Under the pieces are notes generated by a model. That model worked only from the letters and a program-made list of their open reading frames with translations. It did no database searches and was not told where the DNA came from. A program made the translations under genes and the position numbers. A DNA stretch of 64,000 bases. It comes from Puteibacter caeruleilacunae. GTDB taxonomy: Bacteria; Bacteroidota; Bacteroidia; Bacteroidales; Prolixibacteraceae. The stretch spans positions 1 through 64,000 of the forward strand of contig SJCO01000013.1 in assembly GCA_005217565.1 (NCBI GenBank), in the 5' to 3' direction. This document shows, in pieces, positions 1 through 10,616 of the stretch (position 1 is its first letter; every line of letters starts with the position of its first letter).

Positions 1-3000
1 CTGATAGTATCATCTGTTGGATCATTAGATGTTCCATTATCATTAACTGTTGCTACACCATGTGAAGCATTAGTGACAATTACTATTGAACTTGTAGATG
101 GACCATCTCCTCCGAAGTTATCATTCGACAATACGTCAATACTTACAGATTGATCTTCTGGTGTTGTCGTCACATCATCAACCGCAATTGGATCATCATT
201 TACTGATGTTACTGTTACATTTACAGTACCTTCATCACAACTGCCGTCGGTATCACATAGCTTATAGGTAAAACTATCAGAACCTACATAGTCTGCATCT
301 GGAGTATAAATATAACTTCCGTCAAGTTCCAGAATAACCGTACCGTGTAAAGGCTCATCCTTAATACTCCAAACATTACCACCGTCACCACTCTTAACAT
401 CATTAACACTCAAATCTCCACCTGCAGAACTATCTTCCGCTGTGGTCTTACTATCTCCATGTGCAATAGGAGTATCATTGACCGGAGTTACAGTGATATT
501 TAAATAGGCAGTACTAGATTCAGTACCATTACTTACAGTGTATACAATATCAGGTACATCTCCATAGTAATTGTCTGCAGGATCAAAACTAAATGATCCA
601 TCATTATTAATTTGAATAGAACCAATTCCACTAACATCAGCCTTCTGACCTGCTGTATATGAAATACCTCCAATCTCAAATTTTGTAATGTTCAATGATA
701 ATCCGTTAGGATCAGTATCATTATCTAAAACATTACCACTAAGATCTGTATCTTCAGGTGTTGTTACATTATCATCTTGAGCAATTGGACAACAAACACG
801 CTTTTCAATAACAATGTCATTAACAGTAACACTACATCCATTTGCATCGACAACTTCAACAGAATAAGTATCTGCAGTAAGTCCTGATGCAATCTGTGTG
901 GTTGCAGCCAACTCACCTGAGCTATTCGTCCAACGATAATTGTAAGGTTCATCACCTCCGGTTGGACTAACTTTTGCGACAGCTGTTTTTGATCCATCAC
1001 ATTCAATTTCAGATTCAACATTAGCTGTAGCTGCTAATGCAACCAATGTTTCTGTTATCCTAATCGATAACTCAGCTTGACAACCATTAGCATCTGCTAC
1101 TTTAATAACATAGTCTCCAGCTTTCATGTCCGTAATCATGTTACCAGAAATACTAGCTGTAGATCCTGAAGGCTCACTAAATATGGAATAAGTATACCCA
1201 ACACCTACTATGCCTCCACTTGCAATTACTCTTGCAGTTCCGGTTGATGATCCTTTACAAATAACATTAGATTGACTTACTAGTTGTAGTGTTACTGCTG
1301 AAGGTTCCTCAATATCGAAGCTTACTGTGTAAGTACAATCGTTAGCATCAGTTACTAATACATTATACTCCCCTGCAGCAAGATCAGTAAACACATTACT
1401 TACAACAACAGCTGCACCATTTAGACTATAACTATATGGAGCTAGTCCTCCTGTAACTGTTACCGTTACATCTGTTACATCTCTATTACAATTTAATGCT
1501 GCGAAATCTACTATTGCATTAAGGTTACTATCCTCATTTACAATCACAAAATTCACTACCGCTTCACAGCTTCCTCCACTGCGTGCTGTATACTTACCTG
1601 CCTTAAGTCCTGTAAATGTGTATGTACTTCCTGATACTACAGGAGCTATAGTTACTCCATCTATAGTAACTACACTGTTATCACTTGCGGTTAATTCTAC
1701 AACTCCCACAGGTTGGTTACAAGACGCTTCTTTTTTAATTACTGCACTTAAACTTACGGCTGCAGGCTCATTTACAACTAATCCATTCAACTCTTTACTG
1801 CATCCATTAGAATCAGTTACTTTAACACTGTAAGTACCTGCTGAAAGATTCACAGCATCTTCTACAGCCTGACCATTATTCCAAACATAGCTGTATGGTT
1901 GCTCTCCCCCACTAACATTGATGGCTATACTACCATCAGAAGATCCATTACAACTAGCATCTGTAATACTTCCCGCTATTACCAATAATTCAGTCGGTTC
2001 AGTTATACTTACCGATTTCTTAATTGTACAACCATTAGCATCAGTAACAGTTACTTCGAAAGTTCCTTCTGACAAATTAGTTGCTCTTGAACTTGTCTGT
2101 ACTGGTGCTGTATCCCAACTAAAACTATAAGGTGCTGTTCCTCCAGAAACAACCACTGTTGCTGCTCCTTCTGATCCGCCGTTACAATTTACATCTACTA
2201 CATCAACAATATCTGCAACCAACACCGCTTGCTCATCAATATCAAAGCTTACTGTATAAGTACAACTATTAGCATCAGTCACTAATACATTATACTCACC
2301 TGCTGAAAGATCAGTAAACACATTACTTGCAACGGCTGCTGCTCCATTCAAACTATAATTATATGGTGAAAGCCCTCCTGTAACTGTTACCGTTACATCT
2401 GTTACATCCCCATTACAATTTAATGCTGCAAAATCTACTGTTGCATTCAGATTACTATCCTCATTTACAATCACAAAATTAGCTACCGCTTCACAGCTTC
2501 CTCCACTGCGTGCTGTATACTTACCTGCCTTAAGACCAGTAAATGTGTGCGTACTTCCTGATAATACTGGAGTTATACTTACTCCATCTATAGTAACAGC
2601 ACTGTTATCACTTGCAGTTAATTCTACAACTCCTACAGCCTGATTACATGAAGCTTCCTGAATAATTGTCGCACTTAAACTCACAGCTGCTGGCTCGTTT
2701 ACAACTAATCCATTCAACTCTTTACTGCATCCATTAGCATCAGTTACTTTAACACTGTAAGTACCTGCTGAAAGATTCACAGCATCTTCTACAGCCTGAC
2801 CATTATTCCAAACATAGCTGTATGGTTGCTCTCCCCCACTAACATTGATAGCTATACTACCATCAGAAGATCCATTACAACTAGCATCAATAATACTTCC
2901 AGTTGCTACCAATAATTCAGTCGGTTCAGTTATACTTACCGATTTCTTAATTGTACAACCATTAGCATCAGTAACAGTCACTTCGTAAGTTCCTTCTGAC

Positions 3001-6000
3001 AAATTAGTCACTCTTGCATCTGTCTGCACTGGTGTTGTATCCCAACTATAACTATATGGCGCTGTTCCTCCAGAAACAATCACTGTTGCTGCTCCTTCTG
3101 AACCTCCATTACAATTTACGTCTACTACATCAACTATATCTGCAACCAACACAGCAGATTCATCAATATCAAAGCTTACGGTATAAGTACAACCGCTTTC
3201 ATCTGAAACAATAATTCCATATTCTCCAGCTGATAAATTATTAAATACTCCAATACTATTTGAAGAACCACTAGTATTCAAACGATAAGAGACTGTTCCA
3301 ATTCCACCCTCTGCTGATACAGTGATGGAGCCATCAGAACCATCATAACAAGAAACATTACTATGAGCAGTAACCTTTGCAGAAAGGTTCCCAACCTCTA
3401 AGGTAACTGTGCTCTGTTTAGTTGAATTATCAAATGCTGTTGCAGTTAAGGTTAACACTACACTACTTCCTAAATCATTTCCCTTAGGTGTATATATTGG
3501 ATTCAAGATATCATCCTGACTAAATTCACCGTCACCGTTTGTACTCCAGTGTAATGATTTATAGTTTGAAGCAGTTGCATCATGGATATAATATGTCCCA
3601 TCACAAATTTTAGCATCTGTTCCTGCAGAAACCATTAGAGCTCCTTGCTCTAACACAACTTGCGTTAAGGTTGAATTATTTCCAGGCTCCTCATCACCAT
3701 CGGGATCAGGATCACTACCATCTTCCGATTCATCTGTTACTCCTCCTGTCGTTGAACTTGCCGTAACCTTGTTATGATATGTCCCAGCAGATTTAACTCT
3801 AACTTTTAGGCGAATACCAGTAGATGCCTCAGGCTTTAATTTATTTCTAGTTCCAGCATTATTAAGAAGATTTTTATTCGAATTTCCATTAAAGGAAGTA
3901 AGAACATCAAAGGATGTACTACTTAATTCAAGAACTTCATAATTATTTGCTCCAAAGACAGTTTCTAGATTCTCTGTAACCTGAATATTATCAAGTTCCA
4001 CATTCCCATAGTTCTGAACACGAATATTGAACAAAACATCAAATGTTCCATCTCCATTATCTTTCGTACTGACTAGCTGCTTCGCAACTCCTATTTCTGG
4101 CTGACAATTCAAAATTGAAACTTCTAAATAGAATGGGATTCCCGGACAATCAGTATCTGCAGGCCCAGTTGGAGTTATAGTGTAAACCACCGTTCCATCT
4201 GTTTCCCCTGCATTAGTCAATGTTGCAACAATGTCTCCACTTCCGTTAGTCTCAAAACCAGTAACGGTTCCAACTGTATTCTCTGCAGTCCAATTAAACA
4301 CAGTTCCCGCTGTAAGAGATGTTGGAACATAATTTAGTTCATCACCACTACAAATAGTTACTGTAGAAACACTATTCACTTTCGGTGTTGGATTAACTGT
4401 TATTGTAAACGACTTCGAATCACCTTCACACCCACCATAACTTGGTGTAACAATAATAGTAGCTACAATAGGAGCACTTCCATTGTTTTGAGAAACAAAT
4501 GCACCAATATTACCTGTTCCTGAAGCCCCCAATCCTATAGATGTATTATTATTAGTCCAACTATAAGTTGTAGTTTCCGTATTATCATTTAGTGTAGAGA
4601 AAGCGATTTCATTAATCGTTACACCATTACAAACTTCCTTATCGATTATAGAGTTTACCTGTCCTTTAGGATTAACTGTAACATTTAATGTTTTAGTCTC
4701 TCCAGTACAACCATTTGGTCCAGTTACCGTCAGGGTATACGGAACAACAATCGGAGAAGTTGTTTCGTTGGTTAGAGTCTCATTTATGTTTTGATTAGTT
4801 CCATTCGAAGCTGTTTCAGCTATTCCTGCAACATTATTCCTCGTCCATGCAAACGTTGATCCTGCAACATCACTGGTAATAACATAGCTAAAATTGCCAC
4901 TACAACTACTTTCAGATAATGAACTTGTAATATGAGGGAATGGATCCACATTTACCTTCACATTTACAGCAGATCCTTCACAACCTCCCAATAATAAAGG
5001 TGCTTTAGGAATTACTGCGTATGTTGCAGTTAAAATATTATTCGTTCCATTGGTAAAATTATCTGTAATATCTAAATCGGAGAAACTTGCACGTGCTGTT
5101 CCTCCAACAAGACCTACATCTTCAGTAGGCGCATTGTACTTATAGGTAACTCCAACCATTACCGGATCAGTAGTCAATGCCAGACTACTCGTTGCTGAAC
5201 CTGTTATATCTGCACAAATTCGCTCACTCAAGCTAGATGCAACTACTGGAACTGGATGTACAGTGATTACAATATCCTGAGGAGTACCTTCACATCCTTT
5301 ATAAACAGGAATAACATGATAAGTTACAGTTTGATCAGTAACGGTTGGGTTTACTAATCGATTATTAATCTTATTGCCATTACCTGGTTTTGATCTACCC
5401 GACATTCCTGTTACTCCTCCTGTAACCTGTGCTCCACTAGGCTTACTATAATAAAACGTAACACCAGGAACATTGGACGTTAAAGGAAGATTAATCCTCT
5501 CGCCACTACAAATTTCTTTAGCCAATGTTGATGTAATCTGTGGAACAGGATAAACAGCAACAGTAAGTGTGAATGCATGACCTACACAGCCTGTTGGACC
5601 TGTTGGTATGATACTGTATTCAACAGTAATAGAATCATCACTGACAGGATTAATTGTATTTGTCAGAATCTCATTGATTGTGGATGAATTTCCTGAAGCC
5701 GTTGCACCCAAGGAACCACTACCTCCAGTAATTGCACCTCTACTCCACGCAAATGTAACATTGTCAACTCCACTTTCAATTGTATAGTCAATATCCTCTC
5801 CACTACAAACACTTATCCATGCATCACTAGTAACTGTTGGAGTCGGCTGTACAACTACTTCAGCAGTAAAAGTCTCACCTTCACATTGAGTTGTTCCAGG
5901 ACCATATGGAGTTATGATATATTCAACTGTTATTGGAGCATTTGTGATATTCTCAAAAAATCTTCCAGGAATAACTGTCGCAGTTCCCTGTATTTGATCT

Positions 6001-9000
6001 CCTTCATTTTTTGTTTCGATTACATTTCCTCCTCCATCTTTCAATACACTAACAATACCTGATGGTATAGTTGCAACCCATTCATAAGTTGTTCCAGGCA
6101 ATGAGCTTGAGATGTTCATAGGAGAACTCTTATCCGTTGAACAAACATTCTGAGCTGCAGGCAATGTGTTTATCACTGGTAAAGGATCAACAACTATTTG
6201 TTTCGTTATTTCTGATGGACAACCACCCGTAATAAATCCATTAGTAACTTTTAACGTCACTGAAAACGTTCCTGCTGAAGTATATCTATGCTTTGGATTT
6301 TGTTCTGTACTTGTAGCTCCGTCACCAAACGACCACTCCCAAGTAGCGATACCATAGCGTGGATCAGCAATGGTTGACTCATCAAAAAATTGGAACTCTA
6401 ACTCCTCACAAGTTTTACCGTCTGCTACTGCCTCATAAGAAAATTCAGCAAAAGGATCCACACTTGTATTTATGCGATGTTCCTCTCCGTAATAATAAGA
6501 ATAATCACCACAAGTTGGATTATGTAGAATCAAAATTGGCAATCTTGTTCCCCATGTTGTATAAGTATGCGTTACCTCAACCTCAGTCTCTGTTGTAATG
6601 TCCATTTCTGTTTTATTTCCATCACCAAAATCCCAGGTTATATGGTCTACACCAGACAAGTCTCGCGCAAAGAATCGACGAGTATTAGGAGCACACTCAG
6701 GATTTTCTTCATAGGAGAAATTACCAAAAGCACCATCAACTATCACCTGTTTTGTTGTCGATCGAGTACATCCTCCAGTCAAAGTTTCAGTTAATCTTAC
6801 AGTATACGTACCAGGAAGCTTAAAAAAGTGATTTGGTTCTCGTGCTGCAGAAGTCTCACCATCACCAAAATCCCACAAATAACTAGCAACTACTAAATCC
6901 GGATCTTTCGGTTCAAAACTAGCAATTGCTGGAGCACAACCAAGATCAAGCGATGCAAAATCGAAACCATCTATAGTAAATTCTCCCGTACCATCAACAA
7001 TAGTAATAGTCTTAGAGGTCTCGTCTGAGCAACCTACATCATTAAAAACACGATGATTCACAGTATACACTCCAACTGCAGCATAATTAACAATCTGGTT
7101 AGAGGTACCATCGGTTATCTCATATGTTCCATCACCATCCAAATCCCAGTCATGGCGAACAATCGCACCTTGAGCACCTTCTAGTTTGATTGTTGATCCA
7201 TCTGATAGATTAATGTCTTCATTAATACAGAAGATATTTTTTGAAGGATTAATTCCAGCTTGAAGCTTTGGAACTGCGACTGAATTCACAATAGTTTTAG
7301 AATTCACACATCCATTTTCATCGGTTACTGTCAACTTAACAGCGAAAGTTCCATCTTTTGTATACGTATGTTTTGGATTCTCTTCAGAACTATGTGGTGT
7401 ATCATCACCAAAGTCCCAATCATACACATAGTTAATTTCATTAGCAGGATCAAAACTCTCTTTTGTAGTCTTATTAGTAAATTGCACCTCAGTTCCTTTA
7501 CAAATCACAGTTGGAACATTATCAAAATCAACCTTCGGTCCTCTGATGTATACAGACAGTGGAGCTGTTTGATAATCACAACCATGCTCCTCCGTTACTG
7601 TAAGTACAATCTGGTAGTGCCCTGGCTCTGAATAAGTATGTGATGGTTTCTTTCCTGTTGACGTATTTCCATCACCATAATTCCATAAATATGTTCCTGC
7701 TGAGAAATTAGAGGATACACTAAAATCAACCTGCATCCCATCCCCTAAGAAAGAACATGGATCATTAACACAGGATACAGCTCCCTCAGGTCCTAGAGTA
7801 GGATTCAATGCAACGCTTCCTGAAGTCACATATACATTCCTTGTTGTCTCATCAGAACACCCAGTTGAACTATTGGTTACTTTCAATTTTACCACATAAT
7901 CTCCAGGAGTTGTATAAGTATAGCTCGGATCTTCATCGGTAGAATCAACAGTACCATCACCATTAAAGTCCCACTCATATGTAGTTGTTCCATCTAATCC
8001 AGCACTATTATTAGTAAAACCTACTACTGCTGGGACATCACACTGTGCACTATTCGAAACAGAGAATATTGCCTGTGGTCCGTTAACTGTAATATCATTA
8101 ATCGAAAATGGATCTGACGGACAACCATTATCATATGCAACAACATTAGCCTTAAAGCCACTACCGATATTAGGATAATCAAATTGTCGCGTTACAGAAA
8201 CATCTGTATCCGTTAGATTCTGAATTTCGTCACCACCTTCATTAAAGTTCCATACCAAATAATCAGTAGCAGTAGTGACAGAAGCAGTAAAATCTACTTC
8301 ACTTGAAAAACATGAACTAGAGCTATAAGCAACATTAAGTGGTTGCTTGATACCAACATTTATCGAATGCTCATCACTTAAGGAACAGCCGTTTTGGGTA
8401 ACAACATCCAGCGTCACCTTATAGGTACCATGATTGGTAAACTCATAAGTAGGTTCAGACAATGTTGAATTTGTCAACTCCACATTGTTATCATCAAAAA
8501 TACGCCAATCGTACGAAACAATTGGATCTGCCCCATTATTATTCTCACTAACAAATTTAAATGTCTCGGGTATACATCCTGTATTTCGTTCTTCAGCACC
8601 AACATATGATCGAATTAGAACCTCGGCATTAATCAAATTTACATCATGTGAAACAGTATAATGACATCCTTCTCCATTATCAACGGTCAGTTTAACAGTA
8701 TACAAACCTGAAGCATTGAAATTAAAGGAAGGATTCTCTTCTGTAGAATCAACAATATCATCTCCGTTAAAATCCCACTCATGAGAAGTAACACTACCTG
8801 CTGGATTTCCTAAAACTACATTAGATGTGAAATCTACAGCATAGTTTGGAGCACAAGAGCTCGACAAGTCAAATGAAAAATCGACAGTTGTTGCATACAC
8901 TGTTATTTCCTTGGTTGTCTCCATTTCACAACCATCATTAAACTGCACCTTTAAGCGAATTGTATAATCACCAGGAGCTGTATAAGCGTGGGTAGCAACT

Positions 9001-10214
9001 TTAGTGGTTGCTTCAATATCGTTATCACCATCATGATAATCGAAATCCCACTGACGACTAACAACATTAGCCTCGGTAGAACGATCAGTAAAGGTAATTG
9101 GATGACCTGCACAATCACCATCAACCTCAAAATCGATGGCATTATCACTATTAAACAATACATTCTTGACCACTGGATCCGAAGAACAATTCTGATCTGA
9201 TGTCACAAAGACCGATACAGGATAATTTCCCGTAGCAGTAAAAGTATGAAGATATTCCTGAGAGGTTCCCTCAATGGATCCATCATTTCCGACATCCCAA
9301 CTATATCCATTAACACTTCCTGATGCAATTGTTCCATTGACAGAAAATGTTACTTTACCAATACCACAACTATTCTCTTTCGTGTACGAAAAATCAGCTG
9401 TTGGTTTTGGATTAACAATGATAGCATTCTGTACAAAAAGTACTTTTGAACACCCATTGTCATCTTCTACAGTCAACATTAAATCATAAGCCCCTGCACC
9501 AACACCAGCAACTCCATCTGGTAAAACATTACTCCATACAAGTTGAGGAGTAGTTGTTTCAACAGTACCATCACTTTGTACACCTGGCTTGCTCTCATCA
9601 AAGTCAATCTTTCCAAAAAAGTTCCAAATAAACTTAACAGCGTTTCCACCAGTTATAGCGCCAACATTTCGTTGATCTGCTCCAACTCCTATTGTAAAAG
9701 CATCAACGCTGACAGGCACTGCACTAGCTGTAAGATTTACATTATATGGTTCACAACCTTGCACTGCATCAAACTTAGGATTTGGTTCAGGATAAACTCT
9801 TATCTGCTTTTCACTTTCTAAAGCTGGACTCCCCCCACCATTGATAGTTAACTTCACCGTGTAAACGCCTGGACGAGGATAACTTGCTGAATATGGACCT
9901 GAGCCAAATTCAGCATTTGAATTTCCAAAATCCCATAACCAGGAACTAGCTCCCACTGAAGTGTCAGTAAACTCGACATTTCCTAACTTACACAACTCAG
10001 TCTTATCTGCAGTAAATGATGACGTTTGTCCAAACGACAATCCTATACTTACAAAAAACACCAAGATTGTGGATAAAACAATTCTTTTCAACACTAGCCC
10101 ACCACCAGGCTCTAATCGTAATTTTCTTTCATGCTCAGGATGAACATCCCGAGTGAACAAAGAAATCCCACCACTTCTTAAGAGTGTGAGACATCGAAAG
10201 GTTAATGTAGTCAT
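1..10214 (-). CDS. Giant multi-domain surface adhesin (PKD / SprB-repeat type), C-terminus outside window
   Basis: The frame starting at ATG 10214 stays open to the left edge (sampled near 9900, 5000, 2500 and 1), so about 3400 residues are visible and the stop is outside. The N-terminus has about 41 polar residues, then a signal peptide (KRIVLSTILVFF..., residues 43-64, ending SFGQ). An internal TTG or GTG near 10091 would give a shorter, more typical signal peptide. Modules in order: roughly a dozen PKD domains with WDFGDG-like cores (about residues 85-1300); PKD-like/Ig repeats each with a conserved Cys (about 1300-2030); a DUF11-like domain (about 2030-2150); SprB-type repeats with CNGGSEG and SGGTAPYSYSW cores (about 2265-3060); then tandem-95/cadherin-like modules (PEDTDLSGNVLDND) to the edge. 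Known relatives are secreted by the type IX system and act in gliding or adhesion. A sorting domain would lie beyond the window. Function is inferred from domains. Confidence 0.9.
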   Translation of the reverse strand, partial: MTTLTFRCLTLLRSGGISLFTRDVHPEHERKLRLEPGGGLVLKRIVLSTILVFFVSIGLSFGQTSSFTADKTELCKLGNVEFTDTSVGASSWLWDFGNSNAEFGSGPYSASYPRPGVYTVKLTINGGGSPALESEKQIRVYPEPNPKFDAVQGCEPYNVNLTASAVPVSVDAFTIGVGADQRNVGAITGGNAVKFIWNFFGKIDFDESKPGVQSDGTVETTTPQLVWSNVLPDGVAGVGAGAYDLMLTVEDDNGCSKVLFVQNAIIVNPKPTADFSYTKENSCGIGKVTFSVNGTIASGSVNGYSWDVGNDGSIEGTSQEYLHTFTATGNYPVSVFVTSDQNCSSDPVVKNVLFNSDNAIDFEVDGDCAGHPITFTDRSTEANVVSRQWDFDYHDGDNDIEATTKVATHAYTAPGDYTIRLKVQFNDGCEMETTKEITVYATTVDFSFDLSSSCAPNYAVDFTSNVVLGNPAGSVTSHEWDFNGDDIVDSTEENPSFNFNASGLYTVKLTVDNGEGCHYTVSHDVNLINAEVLIRSYVGAEERNTGCIPETFKFVSENNNGADPIVSYDWRIFDDNNVELTNSTLSEPTYEFTNHGTYKVTLDVVTQNGCSLSDEHSINVGIKQPLNVAYSSSSCFSSEVDFTASVTTATDYLVWNFNEGGDEIQNLTDTDVSVTRQFDYPNIGSGFKANVVAYDNGCPSDPFSINDITVNGPQAIFSVSNSAQCDVPAVVGFTNNSAGLDGTTTYEWDFNGDGTVDSTDEDPSYTYTTPGDYVVKLKVTNSSTGCSDETTRNVYVTSGSVALNPTLGPEGAVSCVNDPCSFLGDGMQVDFSVSSNFSAGTYLWNYGDGNTSTGKKPSHTYSEPGHYQIVLTVTEEHGCDYQTAPLSVYIRGPKVDFDNVPTVICKGTEVQFTNKTTKESFDPANEINYVYDWDFGDDTPHSSEENPKHTYTKDGTFAVKLTVTDENGCVNSKTIVNSVAVPKLQAGINPSKNIFCINEDINLSDGSTIKLEGAQGAIVRHDWDLDGDGTYEITDGTSNQIVNYAAVGVYTVNHRVFNDVGCSDETSKTITIVDGTGEFTIDGFDFASLDLGCAPAIASFEPKDPDLVVASYLWDFGDGETSAAREPNHFFKLPGTYTVRLTETLTGGCTRSTTKQVIVDGAFGNFSYEENPECAPNTRRFFARDLSGVDHITWDFGDGNKTEMDITTETEVEVTHTYTTWGTRLPILILHNPTCGDYSYYYGEEHRINTSVDPFAEFSYEAVADGKTCEELEFQFFDESTIADPRYGIATWEWSFGDGATSTEQNPKHRYTSAGTFSVTLKVTNGFITGGCPSEITKQIVVDPLPVINTLPAAQNVCSTDKSSPMNISSSLPGTTYEWVATIPSGIVSVLKDGGGNVIETKNEGDQIQGTATVIPGRFFENITNAPITVEYIITPYGPGTTQCEGETFTAEVVVQPTPTVTSDAWISVCSGEDIDYTIESGVDNVTFAWSRGAITGGSGSLGATASGNSSTINEILTNTINPVSDDSITVEYSIIPTGPTGCVGHAFTLTVAVYPVPQITSTLAKEICSGERINLPLTSNVPGVTFYYSKPSGAQVTGGVTGMSGRSKPGNGNKINNRLVNPTVTDQTVTYHVIPVYKGCEGTPQDIVITVHPVPVVASSLSERICADITGSATSSLALTTDPVMVGVTYKYNAPTEDVGLVGGTARASFSDLDITDNFTNGTNNILTATYAVIPKAPLLLGGCEGSAVNVKVNVDPFPHITSSLSESSCSGNFSYVITSDVAGSTFAWTRNNVAGIAETASNGTNQNINETLTNETTSPIVVPYTLTVTGPNGCTGETKTLNVTVNPKGQVNSIIDKEVCNGVTINEIAFSTLNDNTETTTYSWTNNNTSIGLGASGTGNIGAFVSQNNGSAPIVATIIVTPSYGGCEGDSKSFTITVNPTPKVNSVSTVTICSGDELNYVPTSLTAGTVFNWTAENTVGTVTGFETNGSGDIVATLTNAGETDGTVVYTITPTGPADTDCPGIPFYLEVSILNCQPEIGVAKQLVSTKDNGDGTFDVLFNIRVQNYGNVELDNIQVTENLETVFGANNYEVLELSSTSFDVLTSFNGNSNKNLLNNAGTRNKLKPEASTGIRLKVRVKSAGTYHNKVTASSTTGGVTDESEDGSDPDPDGDEEPGNNSTLTQVVLEQGALMVSAGTDAKICDGTYYIHDATASNYKSLHWSTNGDGEFSQDDILNPIYTPKGNDLGSSVVLTLTATAFDNSTKQSTVTLEVGNLSAKVTAHSNVSCYDGSDGSITVSAEGGIGTVSYRLNTSGSSNSIGVFNNLSAGEYGIIVSDESGCTYTVSFDIDESAVLVADIVDVVDVNCNGGSEGAATVIVSGGTAPYSYSWDTTPVQTDARVTNLSEGTYEVTVTDANGCTIKKSVSITEPTELLVATGSIIDASCNGSSDGSIAINVSGGEQPYSYVWNNGQAVEDAVNLSAGTYSVKVTDANGCSKELNGLVVNEPAAVSLSATIIQEASCNQAVGVVELTASDNSAVTIDGVSITPVLSGSTHTFTGLKAGKYTARSGGSCEAVANFVIVNEDSNLNATVDFAALNCNGDVTDVTVTVTGGLSPYNYSLNGAAAVASNVFTDLSAGEYNVLVTDANSCTYTVSFDIDEQAVLVADIVDVVDVNCNGGSEGAATVVVSGGTAPYSFSWDTAPVQTSSRATNLSEGTFEVTVTDANGCTIKKSVSITEPTELLVIAGSITDASCNGSSDGSIAINVSGGEQPYSYVWNNGQAVEDAVNLSAGTYSVKVTDSNGCSKELNGLVVNEPAAVSLSAVIKKEASCNQPVGVVELTASDNSVVTIDGVTIAPVVSGSTYTFTGLKAGKYTARSGGSCEAVVNFVIVNEDSNLNAIVDFAALNCNRDVTDVTVTVTGGLAPYSYSLNGAAVVVSNVFTDLAAGEYNVLVTDANDCTYTVSFDIEEPSAVTLQLVSQSNVICKGSSTGTARVIASGGIVGVGYTYSIFSEPSGSTASISGNMITDMKAGDYVIKVADANGCQAELSIRITETLVALAATANVESEIECDGSKTAVAKVSPTGGDEPYNYRWTNSSGELAATTQIASGLTADTYSVEVVDANGCSVTVNDIVIEKRVCCPIAQDDNVTTPEDTDLSGNVLDNDTDPNGLSLNITKFEIGGISYTAGQKADVSGIGSIQINNDGSFSFDPADNYYGDVPDIVYTVSNGTESSTAYLNITVTPVNDTPIAHGDSKTTAEDSSAGGDLSVNDVKSGDGGNVWSIKDEPLHGTVILELDGSYIYTPDADYVGSDSFTYKLCDTDGSCDEGTVNVTVTSVNDDPIAVDDVTTTPEDQSVSIDVLSNDNFGGDGPSTSSIVIVTNASHGVATVNDNGTSNDPTDDTI
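1321..2247 (-). repeat. 927-bp in-frame tandem repeat, copy 2 (3' in the gene)
   Basis: Second copy of the 309-codon unit, differing from copy 1 by scattered substitutions with no visible indel. A more diverged SprB module (about 1040-1320) follows it. The near identity suggests recent duplication or ongoing gene conversion within the adhesin. Confidence 0.9.
2248..3174 (-). repeat. 927-bp in-frame tandem repeat, copy 1 (5' in the gene)
   Basis: The block between the two 'aaagctta' landmarks at 2248 and 3175 is 927 bp (309 codons). It recurs almost unchanged at 1321-2247; for example, the phrase atccattcaactctttact occurs at 2708 and at 1781, exactly 927 bp apart. Each unit holds about four SprB-type modules. 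A diverged copy of the first module continues upstream at about 3175-3420. Confidence 0.9.
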
Positions 10215-10271
10215 AAATTTAACTCTAGTTTATTTTCTTTTTAGTTTTATTCTATGTTCCAGATCGTATGC

Positions 10272-10301
10272 TTGTTCTAAATTATAAAACAATTAGAACA
10301 A
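10272..10301. promoter_or_regulatory. Inverted repeat upstream of the adhesin gene
   Basis: TTGTTCTAA (10272-10280) and its exact complement TTAGAACAA (10293-10301) are separated by 12 bp, placing the half-sites 21 bp apart start to start. It lies 58-87 bp upstream of the adhesin start, in the roughly 400-bp divergent gap shared with the HTCS gene. It could be an operator or a 5' UTR hairpin. Elsewhere in 10215-10616 I see no gene and no exact TAnnTTTG box. Confidence 0.4.
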
Positions 10302-10616
10302 TCACAAGACATAATAATCCCTATCCATAAGGATAAGGAGACTTACATATTTATCTGTTTTCTGTTTTTCACCACCCAATTACTAGGATTCAGAAACTTA
10401 TTTCACCCTTGCATAAAACAATGTATATTTAATACTTTTCATCTAGTTAACACAATACAATTGTTATTGTTGTCTTCATTTTTGACGAATGACTAATTTA
10501 CTAACACGAACAACAGCGAATCATAATATTAAAATCATATATAGCACATAAGTTAACCAATTCATAAAAAATCTCAACTACTATTTTTTTAGTACCTTGC
10601 CCGTGATTTGAATCCT

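Noticed and set aside
1321-3174. Repeat array as a possible CRISPR
   Set aside because: The unit is 927 bp, in frame and coding; there are no short repeats with unique spacers.
1-10200. Many short frames on both strands within the adhesin
   Set aside because: They lie in other frames of one continuous minus-strand gene whose translation shows clear PKD and SprB modules.
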